A stretch of 64,000 nucleotides of DNA, from assembly GCA_035628135.1 (NCBI GenBank), contig DASPKM010000013.1, forward strand, positions 124,001-188,000, in the 5' to 3' direction. Both the position numbers and the translations under genes were made by a program. Of this stretch, positions 1 through 5,849 are shown piece after piece. The notes under the pieces were generated by a model. That model made no database searches. It had not been told where the DNA came from and saw only the letters and a list, made by a program, of their open reading frames with translations. Each line of letters starts with the position of its first letter. Positions within the stretch are counted from its first letter, which is position 1. The DNA is from DASPKM01 sp035628135. GTDB lineage: Bacteria > Bacteroidota > Bacteroidia > Chitinophagales > Chitinophagaceae.

Positions 1-654
1 AAGGACGTTCCCATCTTTTATCATTTTTTGTCAAGGGACATAGCCGCATTCAAGTATTTTTTCTGGATGAAGACCATTTTCGATTTTCCCGGGTTCGCCA
101 ATCAATCATTCAGCTTCGATGCTTATCCCGCCGACGTATCGGACACAGGAGAAAAAATACTGGAAATATACAACCAGATCCCGAGCGTGGAATTCTGGAA
201 CGTGGAGAACATCAATATCGGCATTCGCCAGGTGGAGTTTTACCGCGACAGCCGCATGTTCGATTCAGACAGGGATGCCCTGCGCATTTATGAGGCCTGG
301 GAAAAAGTCATCGATCATTTGAAGAGCCAGGCCGAGCTGGGATATAAATACAAGTATGGCGATGCCGGCAAAATACCCATCAGTCCATTGAAAGTATATT
401 TTAATGAAGTGATATTGGGCGATAACAGCATGATGGCAATACTGGACGGCGCAAAATCGGCCTTGATGCCGCATACCGTTATCAATTATATGGTAACCCG
501 CGACGTAAGCTTTTGTGAGAACATGTACGGTTATATCCAGCGATTGGCGCGACGGTCCACGCTCATCAGCGAAGTAAGTGAAAAGGAACGATCAAAGTTT
601 TTCAGGATACTGAAGGAACGGATACAGGTGCGCAAGGATGCGCTGCGGTTATGA
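1..654 (+). CDS. Unidentified protein, 5'-truncated by window edge
   Basis: Reading frame 1 is open from the first base, so the gene begins outside the window; the TTG at 28 is only an internal codon. About 217 residues of the C-terminal part are visible. They are soluble, rich in aromatic residues and mostly helical-looking, with no signal peptide or membrane segment, and the tail is basic (RILKERIQVRKDALRL). I do not recognise the family and see no catalytic motif. The stop at 652-654 lies only a few bases from the stop of the converging gene on the other strand, so the two are convergent neighbours. The coding status is supported by length and ordinary composition; the function is unknown. 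Confidence 0.75.
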   Translation, partial: KDVPIFYHFLSRDIAAFKYFFWMKTIFDFPGFANQSFSFDAYPADVSDTGEKILEIYNQIPSVEFWNVENINIGIRQVEFYRDSRMFDSDRDALRIYEAWEKVIDHLKSQAELGYKYKYGDAGKIPISPLKVYFNEVILGDNSMMAILDGAKSALMPHTVINYMVTRDVSFCENMYGYIQRLARRSTLISEVSEKERSKFFRILKERIQVRKDALRL

Positions 655-659
655 TATGA

Positions 660-1283
660 TTATATTCTGAACAATTGGTACCCGATGGTAAGGTATACCT
701 GTTGTGCCTTCATGCTTTCCAACCGTACCGGCCGGTTTTCATTGGCGTCAGTACCGCGAAAATTGGGTGTCTTGCCCCCGATGATCATCTTGCAGGCAAA
801 CCTGAACTTATAAATATCCACCCCAAATTCAGGGCTAAACACCAATGAGGTTTTCTTAAGGCTGCCCGCACCTTTATCTGGCTCTGAATAATAGAATGTA
901 TTGATGCCTACTCCAAAATCAATGTATGGCTCCATTTCCTTGTAGCTGAACAGCAGCATTTTATTGTGCAACAGGATGGTGCCTGCGCGCTGGTTAGACG
1001 AGCTTAGCGTAAGGCTGTTATCAGGATTGGTAACATCGCAGGCTGATTTGTTGAACAAATTGAGGGGCCCGCTGCCAATAGCTTCCGCGCCGAAACTATA
1101 GCGGCCGGTTATCCTGTAATAGATGGTCATGCTGCCGATGTACCGCAGGCGGTTTTGATTGCTGCAGCCGGGTATATTGTCCTCGATGCTGGAGCCCATG
1201 CCAAACGCCGCATAGCCCGACAGCCGTTGGGAGAAGGTGGTGACCGACATGCCGCAGAAGACCAGTAAGAGTATTGATTTCAT
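660..1283 (-). CDS. Small outer-membrane beta-barrel-like secreted protein
   Basis: I chose the ATG at 1283 because it puts a standard signal peptide at the start (MKSILLLVFCGMSVTTFSQ, cleavage after SQ); the longer frame to 1331 would add 16 residues before it. The mature protein of about 188 residues has alternating hydrophobic and polar stretches, many Tyr and Phe, and ends in a barrel-like strand (VYLTIGYQLFRI). These features suggest an outer-membrane beta-barrel of the kind common in Bacteroidota. Two Cys pairs are possible (PGCSNQ and SACDV). There is no operon partner: it converges with the gene to its left and is divergent from the isomerase gene to its right. The function is unknown. 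Confidence 0.7.
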   Translation of the reverse strand: MKSILLLVFCGMSVTTFSQRLSGYAAFGMGSSIEDNIPGCSNQNRLRYIGSMTIYYRITGRYSFGAEAIGSGPLNLFNKSACDVTNPDNSLTLSSSNQRAGTILLHNKMLLFSYKEMEPYIDFGVGINTFYYSEPDKGAGSLKKTSLVFSPEFGVDIYKFRFACKMIIGGKTPNFRGTDANENRPVRLESMKAQQVYLTIGYQLFRI

Positions 1284-1623
1284 GGCAGGTAATTTCGGGA
1301 GTGATCTGAGTGTGAATCGCATAACCGGCACAGTTTATTATCAGCGATTAGTTAAAGATTTATGAAAGCGTATTTTCATATCTTCCTATACAATCTACTG
1401 TATTTCCAGTAAATTAACACCATGAGGGTTGTTTAGGCGACAGTATCCAGGACCATTATCATGAGCACCGCGGCGAAATCTGTTAATTCATTGCTAACTT
1501 CCTTAGCGGGCCTTGTTGCCGTCCTGTAAAAAAAGCTGAAAATAGTACCTTCATAAACCCGTTTTTCCTCTATTGGTTAAGGAAAATGGCCCTACATTTC
1601 GAGGCTGAAAAAAATACAAAAAA

Positions 1624-2235
1624 ATGAAAACGCTTTTTGTTGGTTTATTACTGTTGGTGATGGCGCCGGTTGTTGCACAGCAAACGGTGACTGAAAAGTT
1701 TCAAAAGATCAATACCCGCCAGGACGCAGAAAAGTTTGTGGCGGACAATGCGGCCCTGAAGCCTGAGATATTCAACCGCGTTTGGGGAAAAGATAGTTCG
1801 CTTATCGACAAGCGCTTGCTGCGTCAAAAGCAGGGTGATATTTTTTCCGTGGGTTATGTTACCTATAAGGTATTGGAATCTAAAGAGAGCATTGCCTACC
1901 GCGCCAACTATATCTTTTTAGATGGCGGCACCCTGAATCCGAGAGAGATCGACAGCATGAAAAAACTGATCGTTCAGCAAATTGCCGCGGGCGCCAATTG
2001 GAATGAGCTTTCCAATAAATATACCATGGACGGCAACAAGACCTTCGGAGACACCGGTTGGTTTTTCGGTCCCGAGATGCTGCCCGCCGAGTTCCAGGAT
2101 GCGGTAGCCAAACACAAGACAGGCGAGGTATTTTTTGTGGACGTACCGGAGAAGCAATGGCACTACATCGTTAAGAAAACTTACGATGACCAGGTAAAGA
2201 AAGAGATTACCGTGCTGAAGGCAAATGGAAGGTAA
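1624..2235 (+). CDS. Secreted parvulin-type peptidyl-prolyl isomerase (PpiC domain)
   Basis: 203 residues. Residues 1-18 form a signal peptide ending in VVAQ, so the protein acts in the periplasm. Residues about 88-185 match the rotamase/PpiC fold: ANYIFLDGG, then ANWNELSNKYTMDG, then the characteristic GDTGWFFGPEMLPAEFQDAV and KTGEVFFVDVPEKQWHYIVK. Parvulins accelerate cis-trans isomerisation at proline and help outer-membrane proteins fold. It has only one isomerase domain and a short N-terminal region, unlike the long SurA proteins. It appears monocistronic, with a hairpin terminator 37 bp after the stop. The start is the only ATG near the signal peptide. Confidence 0.9.
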   Translation: MKTLFVGLLLLVMAPVVAQQTVTEKFQKINTRQDAEKFVADNAALKPEIFNRVWGKDSSLIDKRLLRQKQGDIFSVGYVTYKVLESKESIAYRANYIFLDGGTLNPREIDSMKKLIVQQIAAGANWNELSNKYTMDGNKTFGDTGWFFGPEMLPAEFQDAVAKHKTGEVFFVDVPEKQWHYIVKKTYDDQVKKEITVLKANGR

Positions 2236-2271
2236 CGGTTACGTTATCTGAGCTTTGCAATCTATTGAAAT

Positions 2272-2302
2272 AAAAATCGCCGATAAGTTACCGGCGATTT
2301 TT
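2272..2302. terminator. Hairpin terminator after the isomerase gene
   Basis: AAAAATCGCCG at 2272-2282 pairs with CGGCGATTTTT at 2292-2302, followed by a T run. It is the first of a series of near-identical hairpins (AATCGCCGG / CCGGCGATT) spread through the peptide array. With A runs on one side and T runs on the other, it can act on both strands. Confidence 0.85.
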
Positions 2303-2318
2303 TTATTATATGCTGCGC

Positions 2319-2338
2319 CTAATACACGGGCTTGTCGC
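2319..2338 (-). pseudogene. Relic 3' end of a family A peptide gene
   Basis: Read on the minus strand the bases give DKPVY and a stop, the same tail as the family A genes (CDKPAY, CDKPVY). The preceding Cys codon has become Ser. Only the last few codons remain, sandwiched between two terminator hairpins, so this is the leftover end of a duplicated gene-plus-terminator unit. Confidence 0.6.
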
Positions 2339-2365
2339 TGGCTTTTCACATATAGTGCGCTTGAT

Positions 2366-2394
2366 AAGATCGCCGGTAGTTTGCCGGCGATCTT
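2366..2394. terminator. Hairpin terminator after peptide gene A1
   Basis: AAGATCGCCGG (2366-2376) pairs perfectly with CCGGCGATCTT (2384-2394) around a 7-base loop. It sits 15 bp past the stop of the minus-strand peptide gene that ends at 2410 and belongs to the same repeated hairpin family. Confidence 0.85.
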
Positions 2395-2409
2395 AATTTT
2401 GTAAGGGGC

Positions 2410-2565
2410 CTAATATGCAGGCTTGTCGCAAATCGTTCTGCACACCTGGGGACCAATGTCACTTCCGTAACATATAGTAGTGCAGGCACCGCCTACAGAA
2501 GCAGTTAAAGCTTTTGCTTTATCGATGGAAATTTTCTTAATTCCCAGTTTCCTGTTTTTTTCCAT
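2410..2565 (-). CDS. Family A Cys-rich small peptide (A1), RiPP-like precursor candidate
   Basis: 51 residues, too short for most gene callers. The start at 2565 gives the family A leader MEKNRKLGIKKI, shared almost word for word with the genes at 3042 and 3288. After the leader comes a GGA motif at residues 25-27 and then a variable, Cys-rich tail with Cys at 28, 32, 42 and 46 (C-x3-C-x9-C-x3-C), ending CDKPAY. A conserved basic leader, a Gly-Gly site and a variable Cys core are the usual marks of ribosomal peptide precursors in Bacteroidota, but no maturase or exporter is nearby. It follows peptide gene B1 by 60 bp and probably shares its promoter, and it has a hairpin terminator downstream. 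The core product is unknown. Confidence 0.75.
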   Translation of the reverse strand: MEKNRKLGIKKISIDKAKALTASVGGACTTICYGSDIGPQVCRTICDKPAY

Positions 2566-2625
2566 GGTGATGGTTTTTACTTGTTATCTTAATTTTTTAC
2601 CGTGGCGGCGAACAATGGTGTGGAC

Positions 2626-2772
2626 TTACACTGGAATAGGCCTGCATCCCCAGCAATACCAGTCACCATTCCCTAATGGCCTGCAGCCTATGCAGCCGTC
2701 GACCTCCACGCCTTTACCTGTTAAGCAGACTAAGGAACTTACGCTGATCTTTTTTAGTTTGAGCTTTTTCAT
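2626..2772 (-). CDS. Family B Cys-rich small peptide (B1)
   Basis: 48 residues, starting at the ATG at 2772. The leader MKKLKLKKISVSSL is identical in three genes of the array. Cys residues lie at 16, 27, 30, 40 and 43, giving two CxxC pairs, GCIGC and CWGC, nine residues apart, and a Pro-rich end (RPIPV). The tail has almost no Ser or Thr, so lanthionine rings are unlikely. Disulfides, sactionine links or a small zinc-binding knuckle are possible. It is the first gene of a B1-A1 pair and has its own Crp/Fnr-like promoter. The three B copies differ mainly between the two CxxC pairs and at the last residue. Confidence 0.78.
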   Translation of the reverse strand: MKKLKLKKISVSSLVCLTGKGVEVDGCIGCRPLGNGDWYCWGCRPIPV

Positions 2773-2828
2773 GATGTAAATTTTTTAGGTGGTTAAGTTT
2801 GTCAAAATTGATTCACGTTAATAGTCCT

Positions 2829-2889
2829 CTTTTGCAAAAGCGTTCTCAACTTAAAAGGTTTTGCCTGGTAACTCTTTGATTAAAATCAA
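2829..2889 (-). promoter_or_regulatory. Crp/Fnr-like promoter of the B1-A1 pair
   Basis: In minus-strand order there is a TTGAT-N4-ATCAA box (2876-2889), a 22 bp gap, a degraded -7 element TAAGTTGA (2846-2853; the consensus is TAnnTTTG), and then the palindrome CTTTTGCAAAAG (2829-2840). The box is about 104 bp before the ATG. The same order and spacing recur before B2 and B3, and the palindrome is absent before A2. The box fits the FNR consensus; which regulator binds it here is inference. Confidence 0.65.
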
Positions 2890-2915
2890 AAATGCAAAAA
2901 GCAGGAATAGACATG

Positions 2916-2959
2916 TTGATTCTAATCAAAGCGAGAACAGGTGCGATTATTTAGATTTG
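2916..2959 (+). promoter_or_regulatory. Crp/Fnr-like promoter of peptide gene A2
   Basis: TTGATTCTAATCAA (2916-2929) is followed after exactly 22 bp by TAGATTTG (2952-2959), a perfect Bacteroidota -7 element. The box would then sit near -40, the class II activator position. It lies back to back with the B1 promoter, so one 85 bp stretch could drive both directions. Confidence 0.7.
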
Positions 2960-3041
2960 ATAAAGTTTGACCCCGGCATATTAAATAAAGTTTACAAGCC
3001 GGCATCAAACTTATTTCAAACGAAAATTAAAAAATCGTAAC

Positions 3042-3188
3042 ATGGAAAAAATTAAAAAACTGGGAATTAAGAAAATTCCCGTCGACAAAACCAAAAGCCT
3101 GGCTTTTCATGTGGGCGGCGGATGTGTGTACCTGGTTGCCGAAGATGGTCATTGGAAAAAGATTTGCGACGGACCTCCTCCCAGGTAA
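3042..3188 (+). CDS. Family A small peptide (A2)
   Basis: 48 residues. The leader MEKIKKLGIKKIPVDKTKSL matches A1 and A3, followed by GGGC at residues 25-28. The tail differs strongly from the others: only two Cys (28 and 42), Trp at 38, and a GPPPR end in place of KPAY. With no Ser or Thr in the tail beyond the GG motif, lanthionine formation from this copy is impossible; a single disulfide or another Cys modification is possible. It stands alone on the plus strand with its own Crp/Fnr-like promoter 113 bp upstream and a strong hairpin 50 bp downstream. A conserved leader with a divergent core is what one expects of a precursor peptide family. Confidence 0.75.
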   Translation: MEKIKKLGIKKIPVDKTKSLAFHVGGGCVYLVAEDGHWKKICDGPPPR

Positions 3189-3238
3189 GCTTCCGAAGGA
3201 CCTGCATGGTAGCAAAATGATTTTTATAGGACTACAAT

Positions 3239-3272
3239 AAAAAATCGCCGGCAAGCATACCGGCGATTTTTT
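3239..3272. terminator. Bidirectional hairpin terminator between A2 and A3
   Basis: AAAAAATCGCCGG (3239-3251) pairs perfectly with CCGGCGATTTTTT (3260-3272), a 13 bp stem with an 8-base loop. It lies between the converging genes A2 and A3, so it can end transcripts from both sides. Confidence 0.9.
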
Positions 3273-3287
3273 ATTAGGCGATGGAGT

Positions 3288-3446
3288 CTAATAAACAGGC
3301 TTATCGCAAACCCTTTTGCAAGTCATGGTGTCCCCACTCGGAGACCCGCATATCCAAACACATGTACCACCTCCTGCATAAAAAACCAAACGTTTGACTT
3401 CATTGATAGGAATTTTTTTAATCCCTAATTTTTTTACTTTTTCCAT
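3288..3446 (-). CDS. Family A Cys-rich small peptide (A3)
   Basis: 52 residues from the ATG at 3446; an upstream in-frame start at 3491 would add 15 residues that are not shared with A1 or A2. Leader MEKVKKLGIKKIPI, then GGGT, then Cys at 29, 33, 43 and 47 with the same C-x3-C-x9-C-x3-C spacing as A1, and the end CDKPVY. Between the Cys pairs the sequence is GSPSGDTMT, unlike A1. No Crp/Fnr-like box lies directly upstream; the nearest gene in that direction is B2, with a relic A tail and a decayed hairpin in between, so expression may be read-through from B2 or from a promoter I cannot define. Confidence 0.72.
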   Translation of the reverse strand: MEKVKKLGIKKIPINEVKRLVFYAGGGTCVWICGSPSGDTMTCKRVCDKPVY

Positions 3447-3537
3447 GATGATGTTGTTTAAATTTTTTATAGACTGCTCAAGAGCTACCAATTAAATCAT
3501 TACTTGTATTCTCAACCGTCGGTTACCGGCGATTTTG

Positions 3538-3561
3538 TTACACAACAGGCTTGTCGCAAAC
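3538..3561 (-). pseudogene. Relic 3' end of another family A gene
   Basis: On the minus strand the codons read VCDKPVV and a stop, directly followed by a decayed copy of the hairpin (GTCGGttaCCGGCGAT, about 3517-3536). It lies between B2 and A3, where a B-A pair would be expected by analogy with B1-A1. It looks like the remains of the original A partner of B2. Confidence 0.6.
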
Positions 3562-3606
3562 TTTTTTTGAAATTCTTTTTGCAAGAATCTTCTCGAGGTG
3601 CAATTA

Positions 3607-3753
3607 TTAAAATGGAATAGGCTTGCAGCCCCAGCAATACCAGGAATTTTCCCCGACCTTTTTACAGCCTATGCATCCGTCGACTTGTACTCCCCTCCCC
3701 GTTAAGCAGCTTAGAGAGCTTACGCTGATTTTTTTCAATTTGAGCTTTTTCAT
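3607..3753 (-). CDS. Family B Cys-rich small peptide (B2)
   Basis: 48 residues from the ATG at 3753; 24 extra in-frame upstream codons fall in the conserved promoter and leader region and are not coding. Leader MKKLKLKKISVSSL, Cys at 16, 27, 30, 40 and 43, GCIGC then CWGC, ending KPIPF. The stretch between the CxxC pairs is KKVGENSWY, against RPLGNGDWY in B1 and AQMRNGDWV in B3. The 5' leader just before the ATG (GTAAAAATTTACATT) is identical to that of B3, which points to recent duplication or a conserved translation signal. Confidence 0.78.
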   Translation of the reverse strand: MKKLKLKKISVSSLSCLTGRGVQVDGCIGCKKVGENSWYCWGCKPIPF

Positions 3754-3802
3754 AATGTAAATTTTTACGATAAGATTCAAATTCAATTTTCGATTAGCGC
3801 AT

Positions 3803-3866
3803 CTTTTGCAAAAGATTATAAACAAACCTAAAGAAATCCATTATGCATTCCTTTGATTAATATCAA
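3803..3866 (-). promoter_or_regulatory. Crp/Fnr-like promoter of B2
   Basis: In minus-strand order: box TTGATATTAATCAA (3853-3866), 22 bp gap, TAGGTTTG (3823-3830), then the palindrome CTTTTGCAAAAG (3803-3814), which extends to the 16 bp perfect palindrome at 3801-3816. The box is 100 bp from the ATG. The element is nearly identical to the B3 promoter. Confidence 0.72.
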
Positions 3867-3909
3867 TAAAATAAAACCAAAGCCCTTTACAGACCACTCG
3901 TTATGAAAT

Positions 3910-3934
3910 GCGAACCGGTTTGCAGCCTATAGAC
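3910..3934 (-). pseudogene. Possible relic of a family B core
   Basis: On the minus strand a short run reads SIGCKPV, close to CIGCKK and CIGCRP of the family B peptides. Only about 25 bp match and nothing else of the gene remains, so this is tentative. Confidence 0.3.
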
Positions 3935-4056
3935 CGTTAATATCTTTAGATCTCATCAACCTTTCGGGACTGAATATCTAAAAAAAAGCAGTGTTTGACA
4001 AGTGAGTTTTCCTGTAACCATAAATAGTGTAAGCGTTCCCAAATTTTTTTATTTTA

Positions 4057-4120
4057 TTGATATTAATCAAAGAAACGGAAAAGTCAATCCCTTAGGTTTG
4101 CTTTATCTTTTGCAAAAGAT
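4057..4120 (+). promoter_or_regulatory. Crp/Fnr-like promoter of B3
   Basis: Box TTGATATTAATCAA (4057-4070), 22 bp gap, perfect -7 element TAGGTTTG (4093-4100), then the 16 bp palindrome ATCTTTTGCAAAAGAT (4105-4120) at the expected transcript start. The box lies 102 bp from the ATG. The box replaces the usual -33 element, which suggests dependence on an activator. Confidence 0.75.
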
Positions 4121-4171
4121 GCACTAATCACAATTGGATCTAAGAATCTTACTCACGTAAAAATTTACATT

Positions 4172-4318
4172 ATGAAAAAGCTCAAATTGAAAAAAATCAG
4201 CGTAAGCTCGCTGAAATGCCTAACAGGCAAGGGTGTAGACGTTGAAGGATGCATAGGTTGTGCGCAAATGAGAAATGGAGATTGGGTTTGTTGGGGTTGC
4301 AAGCCTATTCCAAAGTAA
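4172..4318 (+). CDS. Family B Cys-rich small peptide (B3)
   Basis: 48 residues on the plus strand. Leader MKKLKLKKISVSSL, then KCLTGKGVDVEGCIGC, a variable AQMRNGDW, and VCWGCKPIPK. All five Cys positions of B1 and B2 are kept (16, 27, 30, 40, 43). An apparent longer frame beginning at 4249 is a shadow that overlaps the end of this gene. It has its own Crp/Fnr-like promoter, and no hairpin follows directly; the next gene-like element is the singleton peptide at 4496. Confidence 0.78.
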   Translation: MKKLKLKKISVSSLKCLTGKGVDVEGCIGCAQMRNGDWVCWGCKPIPK

Positions 4319-4495
4319 TCTATCCCAAAATTATATTACCAATATTGAATGCTCATTGCCATGGTTGCGCTGAACACAATCATGCTTTGGGCATTTGTTT
4401 ATCAAAAACAGATAATTCATTCACCTGTATTTTGCTTTGTATCCTCTTGATTAAATCAAGGATGATAGCGTTTAGGTTAAAAAAAAATAGAAGTA

Positions 4496-4675
4496 ATGAA
4501 AATGCTATCCAGGCTTCAGTTAAAAAAAATAAAAGCTCTCCGATCAATAGCCGTCAAACCAGGAATTGAAGAAGCAACCTTCATTAGAGTTAAAACATTT
4601 TATCCTTTTGGGGGCGAGGATGACAAAGGTTGCGGAAATGCCGGGTCAGGAAAAGACTGTTCTAAACCCATTTAG
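4496..4675 (+). CDS. Singleton small peptide with GG and Cys tail
   Basis: 59 residues, not homologous in its core to families A or B but similar in plan: a basic start containing LQLKKIKALRS, then FGG at residues 38-40, then a Gly-rich tail with two Cys (47 and 55) ending DCSKPI. An in-frame stop lies just upstream, so the ATG at 4496 (or the one at 4502) is the start. A hairpin of the array's own terminator family follows 16 bp after the stop, which supports a real transcript. Upstream at 4447-4459 is TTGATTAAATCAA, a box-like palindrome with a 3-base rather than 4-base centre and without the 22 bp spacing, so regulation may differ. Confidence 0.6.
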   Translation: MKMLSRLQLKKIKALRSIAVKPGIEEATFIRVKTFYPFGGEDDKGCGNAGSGKDCSKPI

Positions 4676-4691
4676 ATCTGACAACTGTAAT

Positions 4692-4727
4692 TACAAAAAT
4701 CGGGTAAGCATACCGGCGATTTTTGTA
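4692..4727. terminator. Hairpin terminator after the singleton peptide
   Basis: TACAAAAATCG (4692-4702) pairs with CGATTTTTGTA (4717-4727), with part of the CCGG core retained. It is the last member of the array's hairpin series. Confidence 0.8.
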
Positions 4728-4786
4728 TTATGCATTCACACCCAAATTAGCAGCAGGTTCTTTATGTATTCCTTTCCCACCTTTTT

Positions 4787-4978
4787 TTATGCACCCTTTC
4801 TCTCCTCCCCATCCTCTCTCTTATCCTTATTCCCTGTCCTGTCATTATCCTCCGCTGTTTCCCTTATGTTTTGCATTGAAGATGAAATAGGTCCTTCCAT
4901 GTGCTCCTGCGGATCGGTAGTGTGTTGAGTTTCAGGATCGGGCTGCGATAATGGTTGATCATGTTTTTTGTCTGGCAT
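4787..4978 (-). CDS. Short hydrophilic hypothetical protein
   Basis: 63 residues, starting MPDKKHDQPLSQPD and ending DGEERKGA. It is very rich in Asp, Glu, Lys and Gln, with no hydrophobic core, so it is probably disordered. It is divergent from the peptidase gene at 5063, with 84 bp between the two starts, a plausible shared promoter region. I do not recognise a family. The opposite strand also has an open frame here, so coding status is uncertain. Confidence 0.45.
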   Translation of the reverse strand: MPDKKHDQPLSQPDPETQHTTDPQEHMEGPISSSMQNIRETAEDNDRTGNKDKREDGEERKGA

Positions 4979-5062
4979 AACGTTGTTTTAAGGGAACTCA
5001 TGCAAAACTTAGGCCGCGGGAATGAGAAGGTCCCGGTATGCGGGTAGTTGTTATATTACAGC

Positions 5063-5848
5063 ATGATTGATGCAATCCTGATCACTATTCTCGTTCTTGC
5101 CGTGCTGGCGTTGATCGTGCTTTTTATCGGCAGGAGACTAAGAAGAGCCCGGCCATTGATTGCCCTTCCTGAAGCATACCGCCAAATGTTACAGGATCAT
5201 GTACCATTTTACAAGGCTTTGGACGAAGCCGAAAAAACGCAGTTCGAAAGCAGGGTTCAATATTTTTTGGGCGAGGTACGGATCACCGGTGTGAATACGG
5301 TAGTGACTGACATGGACCGCGTGCTTACCGCGGCCAGCGCCATTATTCCGATTTTCGCCTTTCCGGGATGGCAATACACCAACCTCAACGAAGTGCTCCT
5401 GTACCCCGAAACCTTTAGCGAAGAATTTGAACAGCAAGGCAATGACCGGAACGTCCTGGGAATGGTAGGAACAGGGGCCATGCAAAACGTAATGATACTG
5501 TCGCAGCATGAATTAAGGCAAGGATTTCTGAACAAAACCGGCAAGACCAATATCGCCATTCATGAGTTCGTGCACCTGGTAGATAAAACCGATGGCGCTG
5601 TTGACGGAATTCCCGAAAACCTGATGGACCGCAAATACATCCTGCCCTGGCTTCGGTTAATGCAACAAAAGATCCAGGAGATCGCGAAAGGCCGTACAGA
5701 CATTAACCCTTACGGCGCTACTAACCAGGCCGAGTTTTTTGCCGTGGCATCGGAGTATTTTTTCGAAAGGCCGGATTTGCTGAAACAAAAGCATCCTGAC
5801 TTGTACCAGTTGCTGGAAGAGATCTTCCGGTCTCCCCAAAAAAACTAA
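5063..5848 (+). CDS. MtfA-like zinc metallopeptidase (M90 family)
   Basis: 261 residues from the ATG at 5063; the frame is also open from a TTG at 5048. Residues about 4-22 form one membrane segment (ILITILVLAVLALIVLFIG), after which the protein is soluble. The zinc site is HEFVH at residues 167-171 in AIHEFVHLVDK, followed by DGAVDGIPE, which is typical of MtfA, a peptidase known in E. coli to interact with the Mlc regulator and respond to glucose. Other MtfA-like features are ITGVNTVVTDMDRVLTAASAIIPIFAFPGW and the late NPYGATNQAEFFAVASEYFFERP with its conserved Glu. The membrane anchor is common in Bacteroidota versions. Its target here is unknown. Confidence 0.85.
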   Translation: MIDAILITILVLAVLALIVLFIGRRLRRARPLIALPEAYRQMLQDHVPFYKALDEAEKTQFESRVQYFLGEVRITGVNTVVTDMDRVLTAASAIIPIFAFPGWQYTNLNEVLLYPETFSEEFEQQGNDRNVLGMVGTGAMQNVMILSQHELRQGFLNKTGKTNIAIHEFVHLVDKTDGAVDGIPENLMDRKYILPWLRLMQQKIQEIAKGRTDINPYGATNQAEFFAVASEYFFERPDLLKQKHPDLYQLLEEIFRSPQKN

Positions 5849-5849
5849 G

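Noticed and set aside
2480..2779. Plus-strand open frame of 99 codons across the peptide genes
   Set aside because: It is antisense to the minus-strand genes A1 and B1, which are supported by paralogues, shared leaders and terminators.
3027..3254. Minus-strand open frame of 75 codons
   Set aside because: It is antisense to gene A2, whose leader and hairpin are convincing.
2829..4120. TTGAT boxes as a CRISPR or phage att repeat
   Set aside because: The boxes lie only in front of genes at fixed distance from -7 elements and are not evenly spaced with unique spacers.
4249..4569. Plus-strand open frame of 106 codons overlapping the end of B3
   Set aside because: It begins inside B3 in another frame and has no signal, domain or usual composition; B3 and the peptide at 4496 account for the region.
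2410..4675. Lanthipeptide precursor array
   Set aside because: Several cores (A2 and all family B) lack the Ser/Thr needed for lanthionine, and no LanB/LanC-like gene is nearby. Other Cys modifications or disulfides remain possible.
4566..4928. Plus-strand open frame of 120 codons rich in Ser, Phe and Pro
   Set aside because: Low-complexity composition, runs through a terminator hairpin, and overlaps the small minus-strand gene at 4787.
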